This document shows, piece after piece, positions 12,689-15,882 of a stretch of 15,882 nt of DNA. Every line of letters begins with the position of its first letter. Position 1 is the first letter of the stretch. Made by a program: the position numbers and the translations under genes. The notes below the pieces were generated by a model. The model did no database searches and had not been told where the DNA came from. It saw only the letters and a program-made list of their open reading frames with translations. This DNA comes from Synechococcales cyanobacterium PMM_0085 (GTDB lineage Bacteria; Cyanobacteriota; Cyanobacteriia; Elainellales; Elainellaceae), in the NCBI GenBank assembly GCA_949127705.1, contig CASBQJ010000312.1, positions 1 to 15,882 of the forward strand, given 5' to 3'.

Positions 12689-14629
12689 ATGTCCCTCCCC
12701 CGGCTTCACCCCGACACCATTGAAGAGGTCAAACAGCGCGCCGACATTGTAGACGTGGTGTCTGAGCATGTGGTGCTGCGTAAACAGGGAAAAGACTTCA
12801 CCGGGCTGTGCCCCTTTCACGACGACAAGTCCCCCAGCTTTAGCGTTAGCCCCAGCAAGCAGTTTTACTATTGCTTTGGCTGTGGAGCCGGGGGCAACGC
12901 CATTAAGTTTTTGATGGAATTGGGCAAACGACCGTTTGGGGAAGTGGTGCTCGATTTAGCCCGCCGCTACCAAATATCAGTCAAAACGCTCGAACCAGCC
13001 GAGCGGCAAGAGCTACAGCGGCAGGTTTCCCTGCGAGAGCAGCTTTACGAAATTTTGGCGGTAACATCAAAATTCTACGAACATGCCCTGCAACAGCCCC
13101 AGGGAGCGGCTGCGCTTGTCTATTTGCAGCAGGCGCGACGATTGCAACCAGAGACCATCCAACAGTTTCAGTTGGGCTATGCTCCCGGTGGCTGGCAGAC
13201 GCTGTATAGCTACTTGGTCGAACAAAAGCGCTATCCGGTAGACCTAGTTGATCAAGCCGGCATGGTCGTCCCTCGGCAGGGTGGAGGCGGCTATTACGAT
13301 CGGTTCCGCGATCGCCTGATGATCCCAATTCACGATTTGCAGGGGCGGGTGATTGGCTTTGGCGGCAGAACCTTAACCGATGAACAGCCCAAATACCTCA
13401 ACTCGCCCGAAACCGAGCTATTTGATAAAGGCAAACTGCTATACGGCTTAGATCGGGCGCGGGCGGCGATCGCCAAAGATGACGGGGCAATTGTGGTTGA
13501 AGGCTACTTTGACGCGATCGCCCTGCATGCCGCTGGCATCGGCAACGTGGTCGCCTCCTTGGGGACTGCCCTCAGCCTGCCCCAGATTAAACTGCTGCTG
13601 CGCTACACCGAATCGAACCGAATTATCTTTAATTTTGATGCCGACGCCGCTGGCGAAAAAGCCGCCACCCGCGCCATTGGTGAACTGGCCGACTTGGCCT
13701 ATAAAGGCGAAGTGCAACTGCGGATTTTGAACCTACCCCAAGGCAAAGACCCAGACGAGTTCCTCAAAACCCACTCCACCGCTGCCTATCAAACCCTGGT
13801 GAAAGCGGCACCGCTGTGGTTGGATTGGCAGATTCAGCAGATGTTGGCCAGCAAAGATCTGTCCCAGGCTGACCAATTTCAGCAAAGCACCCAAGCCGTG
13901 GCACAGCTGCTAGGCAGCCTGCCCAATGCCAGTCTGCGCACCCACTACATCCATCGCTGTGCTGAGCTGCTGAGCCAGGGCAACGGGCGGCTAGCGGTGC
14001 AGCTAGAAACCGATCTGCGGACGCAGGTGCGGGGGCAACGCTGGCATGGGCGATCGCAAAAATGGCAAACCAAGGGCGATCGCACCCTGCTAGAAGAATC
14101 TGAAGCCCAACTGCTGCGCCTGTACCTGCACCTGCCCGCTTGCCGAGAGCAGGTGCATGAGGCATTAGAATCACGCGATTTAGACTTCAGTATTTCCCAC
14201 CATCGCGTCCTGTGGCAGCAGATTTTGGCCTTCACCCGCTCAGCTGTAGACTCAGACCCTGCACCCGTCTCGGCCGATCTACTCTCGCAGCTCCAAGACC
14301 GCATCAGCGAACATCCAGACCCCTTAGAGCATCTGTATCTACTATTTCAACTGGACGAAAAAAATCAATATGACCTGCGTCGATCAGCGCTGGTGATTCG
14401 GGGGGCGATCGCCTGCATGGAACGGGTGATGTGCGAGAAGCGCCGCCGTCATTTTTTAGACCTGTGGCAAAAAACAAACTGCGCCACCGATCCAGAGCTG
14501 GGGCAATCGTACCAACAGCAGGTGTATTTAGAAACCCAGCGAATTGAAGCCCTCGACCGCGAACAGCGCCTCACCACCTTTGCCGATCTGGCTCAAAGCC
14601 CGTGGGTGGGTGAGCCTTTGGAACTGTAG
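12689..14629 (+). CDS. dnaG: DNA primase DnaG
   Basis: The 646-residue protein has the full primase layout. The N-terminal zinc-binding domain uses C41, H44, C62 and C65 (C-P-F-H and C-F-G-C-G). The RNA polymerase domain contains Y-L-N-S-P-E-T-E-L-F-D-K-G-K-x-L-Y-G-L and the Toprim motifs V-E-G-Y-F-D (about 268-273), L-G-T-A and F-D-A-D-A-A-G (about 316-322), which hold the catalytic metal-binding acids. The last 200 residues are the helical DnaB-interacting region, less conserved. DnaG makes the RNA primers for lagging-strand and restart synthesis with the DnaB helicase. It is not in the rpsU-dnaG-rpoD arrangement of enterobacteria. The start is fixed by the conserved opening H-P-D-T-I-E-E-V-K, although no ribosome binding site precedes it. 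Confidence 0.97.
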   Translation: MSLPRLHPDTIEEVKQRADIVDVVSEHVVLRKQGKDFTGLCPFHDDKSPSFSVSPSKQFYYCFGCGAGGNAIKFLMELGKRPFGEVVLDLARRYQISVKTLEPAERQELQRQVSLREQLYEILAVTSKFYEHALQQPQGAAALVYLQQARRLQPETIQQFQLGYAPGGWQTLYSYLVEQKRYPVDLVDQAGMVVPRQGGGGYYDRFRDRLMIPIHDLQGRVIGFGGRTLTDEQPKYLNSPETELFDKGKLLYGLDRARAAIAKDDGAIVVEGYFDAIALHAAGIGNVVASLGTALSLPQIKLLLRYTESNRIIFNFDADAAGEKAATRAIGELADLAYKGEVQLRILNLPQGKDPDEFLKTHSTAAYQTLVKAAPLWLDWQIQQMLASKDLSQADQFQQSTQAVAQLLGSLPNASLRTHYIHRCAELLSQGNGRLAVQLETDLRTQVRGQRWHGRSQKWQTKGDRTLLEESEAQLLRLYLHLPACREQVHEALESRDLDFSISHHRVLWQQILAFTRSAVDSDPAPVSADLLSQLQDRISEHPDPLEHLYLLFQLDEKNQYDLRRSALVIRGAIACMERVMCEKRRRHFLDLWQKTNCATDPELGQSYQQQVYLETQRIEALDREQRLTTFADLAQSPWVGEPLEL

Positions 14630-14656
14630 TTGTAGATTTATCAGGAAGATTGCTCG

Positions 14657-15163
14657 TTAAGGGCAATCGAGCGTATCGTACGTGTTGCGCCCTGTGACCG
14701 AATTGGTGCCTTCAGCCACCGCACAGAGCTTTTTTTGCACGTCATCCCGCACCATGGCATCGGTAAAATCTGCGCCTGTAATGGTCGCCCCATCAAACTT
14801 GGCGTTAAAGGCAAACGCCCCTTCTAGTACCGCATTGGTCAGATTTGCCCGCACCAATCGCGCCGAGTCTAGGGTTGAGTTGATCAAGTTGGCGTTCTCC
14901 AAATTGGCACTTTCCAGATTTGCGCCAAAAAAGCTCACGCCTTGCAGGTCGGTGTTGCTGAAGTTGGCATTGCGCAGATTGGCCTTAGTAAAACTGGCAT
15001 CGGTCAAGACCTGCCCCGAAAAGTCAGAATTCACCAGAATTTCTTTATTGAACTCAACCGCCTCAGCGGGCGAAGGTGTCCCTAGGGCGATCGCTCCCCA
15101 CAGGCAAAGGCCAAGGCCAACCGCCAGCACAGCGGTTCGCAATACATGCAGCAACGAGGTCAT
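14657..15163 (-). CDS. Secreted pentapeptide-repeat protein (thylakoid-lumen/periplasm type)
   Basis: The 168-residue precursor begins with a signal peptide: a basic start (H-V-L-R), a hydrophobic core (about 10-28) and a likely cleavage after A-E-A at residue 35. The mature part is a run of about twenty pentapeptide units of the A(N/D)Lxx type (for example SFTKANLRNANFSNTDLQGV), which fold as a right-handed quadrilateral beta helix. It ends in a short capping segment with two cysteines, C147 and C167, and the motif A-E-G-T-N-x-V-T-G, a C-terminal pattern I recall from lumenal pentapeptide proteins of cyanobacteria and plants. A disulfide between the two Cys is plausible in an oxidising compartment. 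Biochemical role unknown. It converges with dnaG (27 bases between stops) and diverges from yraN. Confidence 0.9.
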   Translation of the reverse strand: MTSLLHVLRTAVLAVGLGLCLWGAIALGTPSPAEAVEFNKEILVNSDFSGQVLTDASFTKANLRNANFSNTDLQGVSFFGANLESANLENANLINSTLDSARLVRANLTNAVLEGAFAFNAKFDGATITGADFTDAMVRDDVQKKLCAVAEGTNSVTGRNTYDTLDCP

Positions 15164-15229
15164 ACAAGTCCAGGGAATTTTGGTCTAGGCTGATCCTAGC
15201 GTGAATGCTTAAGCTAGAGATGCTGCCCC

Positions 15230-15259
15230 GTGGAAACAAGTAGAAACAGGTGGAAACAG
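15230..15259 (+). repeat. Three 10-bp direct repeats upstream of the yraN-family gene
   Basis: GTGGAAACAA, GTAGAAACAG and GTGGAAACAG stand head to tail, each within one base of the consensus. They sit in the 143-base divergent region between the pentapeptide gene and the yraN-family gene, 47 bases before the latter's start. A small hairpin, CTAGGctgatCCTAG, lies nearby at 15185-15199. Confidence 0.85.
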
Positions 15260-15306
15260 CTGGTGATCAAAATTAGAGCTAATTTCTATAGTGGCTTGGG
15301 GTGGTT

Positions 15307-15882
15307 GTGAGCGATCGCCAGTCTACTGACCCTCCCAATCCCGATTTGGGCAACCTCGCAGAAGCGTTTGTGGCGCAATGGCTAATTCAGCAAGGATGGC
15401 AAATTCTGCATCACCGCTGGCACTGCCGTTGGGGCGAACTCGACTTAATCGCTAGCCCGCCCGCTCCAGTCGCCAAATCGCTAGTGTTTATCGAAGTCAA
15501 AGCGCGCCGACGCGGCAATTGGGATGAAGACGGCCTGCTTGCTATTACTACCCAAAAGCAGCAAAAACTATGGAAGACTGCCACCCTCTTCCTGGCCAGA
15601 CATCCTCAGTTTTCAGACCTACCCTGCCGATTTGACGTCGCCTTAGTCCAGAGCCGCACCCTGCCGCGCCCGCCCCAACGACTCCCCCAGTCTAGTGTGC
15701 CAATTGAACCAAGCGAATTGCTCCCTCCGGTCACCCAAAAGAGGCGATCGCCAGCCCCACAACCCTCAATTCAGCCCTTGATTCAGATTAGCCAGCCGAT
15801 TCAACCCGGCATAGCAGTGGCGATCGCAGGCTACCAGCTGACCCTACAGCACTACATCCCAGATGCATTTGTTGGAGAACTC
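15307..15882 (+). CDS. YraN/UPF0102-family nuclease-like protein (3' end outside window)
   Basis: The frame runs off the right edge after 192 codons without a stop. I chose GTG at 15307 because GGGG lies six bases upstream; GTG at 15301 is the only earlier candidate after the in-frame TAG at 15289. The first 115 residues match the YraN family: G-N-L-A-E-A-F-V-A-Q-W-L, then W-G-E-L-D-L-I-A and V-F-I-E-V-K-A-R, which carry the Glu, Asp and Glu-x-Lys residues of a PD-(D/E)xK nuclease fold. The segment Q-K-Q-Q-K-L-W-K-T-A and F-D-V-A-L-V follow in order. A Pro- and Gln-rich stretch of about 55 residues (about 117-169) separates this from the usual final element (Y-Q-L-T-L-Q-H-Y-I-P-D-A-F). YraN proteins have no well-established cellular role, so nuclease activity is inference from fold. 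Confidence 0.87.
   Translation, partial: MSDRQSTDPPNPDLGNLAEAFVAQWLIQQGWQILHHRWHCRWGELDLIASPPAPVAKSLVFIEVKARRRGNWDEDGLLAITTQKQQKLWKTATLFLARHPQFSDLPCRFDVALVQSRTLPRPPQRLPQSSVPIEPSELLPPVTQKRRSPAPQPSIQPLIQISQPIQPGIAVAIAGYQLTLQHYIPDAFVGEL

Noticed and set aside
13764..14304. Overlapping minus-strand frames inside dnaG
   Set aside because: They are Ala/Arg/Ser-rich shadows of the GC-rich dnaG coding strand with no motifs.
14648..14668. GATTGC/GCAATC stem between dnaG and the pentapeptide gene as a terminator
   Set aside because: Only six pairs with a nine-base loop, no T-run, and it overlaps the pentapeptide stop codon. Too weak to annotate.
14682..15188. 168-codon plus-strand frame opposite the pentapeptide gene
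   Set aside because: It mirrors the pentapeptide periodicity (repeated L-A-L/R-L-A units), as expected from the complement of a repeat-coding gene. The minus frame has a signal peptide and a known fold.

Overview
The window looks like ordinary chromosome from a cyanobacterium, probably a filamentous or Leptolyngbya-like lineage. The octamer GCGATCGC (the HIP1 palindrome typical of cyanobacteria) occurs about 30 times, in coding sequence and in both strand orientations of genes. Several products are typical of the group: a secreted pentapeptide protein resembling lumenal ones, a GAF-type sensor kinase, and a CPA1 sodium/proton antiporter with a long tail. There are no tRNA or rRNA genes, no CRISPR array, no phage or transposase gene and no plasmid functions.

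Layout from the left. The 3' end of a GNAT acetyltransferase (1-294) is followed by a membrane-anchored zinc metallopeptidase (432-1286). A gene-poor stretch of about 720 bases holds a possible 43-residue membrane peptide (1590-1721), a terminator (1836-1869) and a 110-bp MITE-like palindromic element (1899-2008). A HerA-type ATPase runs leftward (3698-2004), and its stop codon lies inside that element. After a roughly 480-base divergent intergenic region come a two-GAF histidine kinase (4178-6307), an SRPBCC protein that almost touches it (6318-6935), an NhaP-type antiporter (7042-8646) and a small Trypco1/CU044_2847-like protein (8776-9168). Next are a 66-residue antitoxin-like protein (9359-9559) overlapping an RluD-type pseudouridine synthase (9543-10472), and YbaB/EbfC (10610-10957). 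A leftward amidase-glucosaminidase (12402-11059), DnaG primase (12689-14629), the leftward pentapeptide protein (15163-14657) and the start of a YraN-family gene (15307 to the window end) complete the window.

Working together: most genes are independent housekeeping units (rRNA modification, nucleoid, replication priming, wall hydrolysis, ion homeostasis). The clearest co-transcribed pair is the kinase with the SRPBCC protein; the antitoxin-like gene with rluD is another. No complete defence or biosynthetic system is visible. The Trypco1-like gene belongs to a family known from conflict systems but has no partner here, and HerA has no NurA neighbour.

The most unusual signals are non-coding. 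Five gene leaders carry direct tandem repeats of 10-14 bp in two or three copies (before the antiporter, the antitoxin-like gene, ybaB, dnaG and yraN). Two otherwise different palindromic elements share ACTAGTAG/CTACTAGT ends. A 31-codon reading frame overlaps the herA start as ATGA. The amidase domain has Asn where the family has its catalytic Glu.
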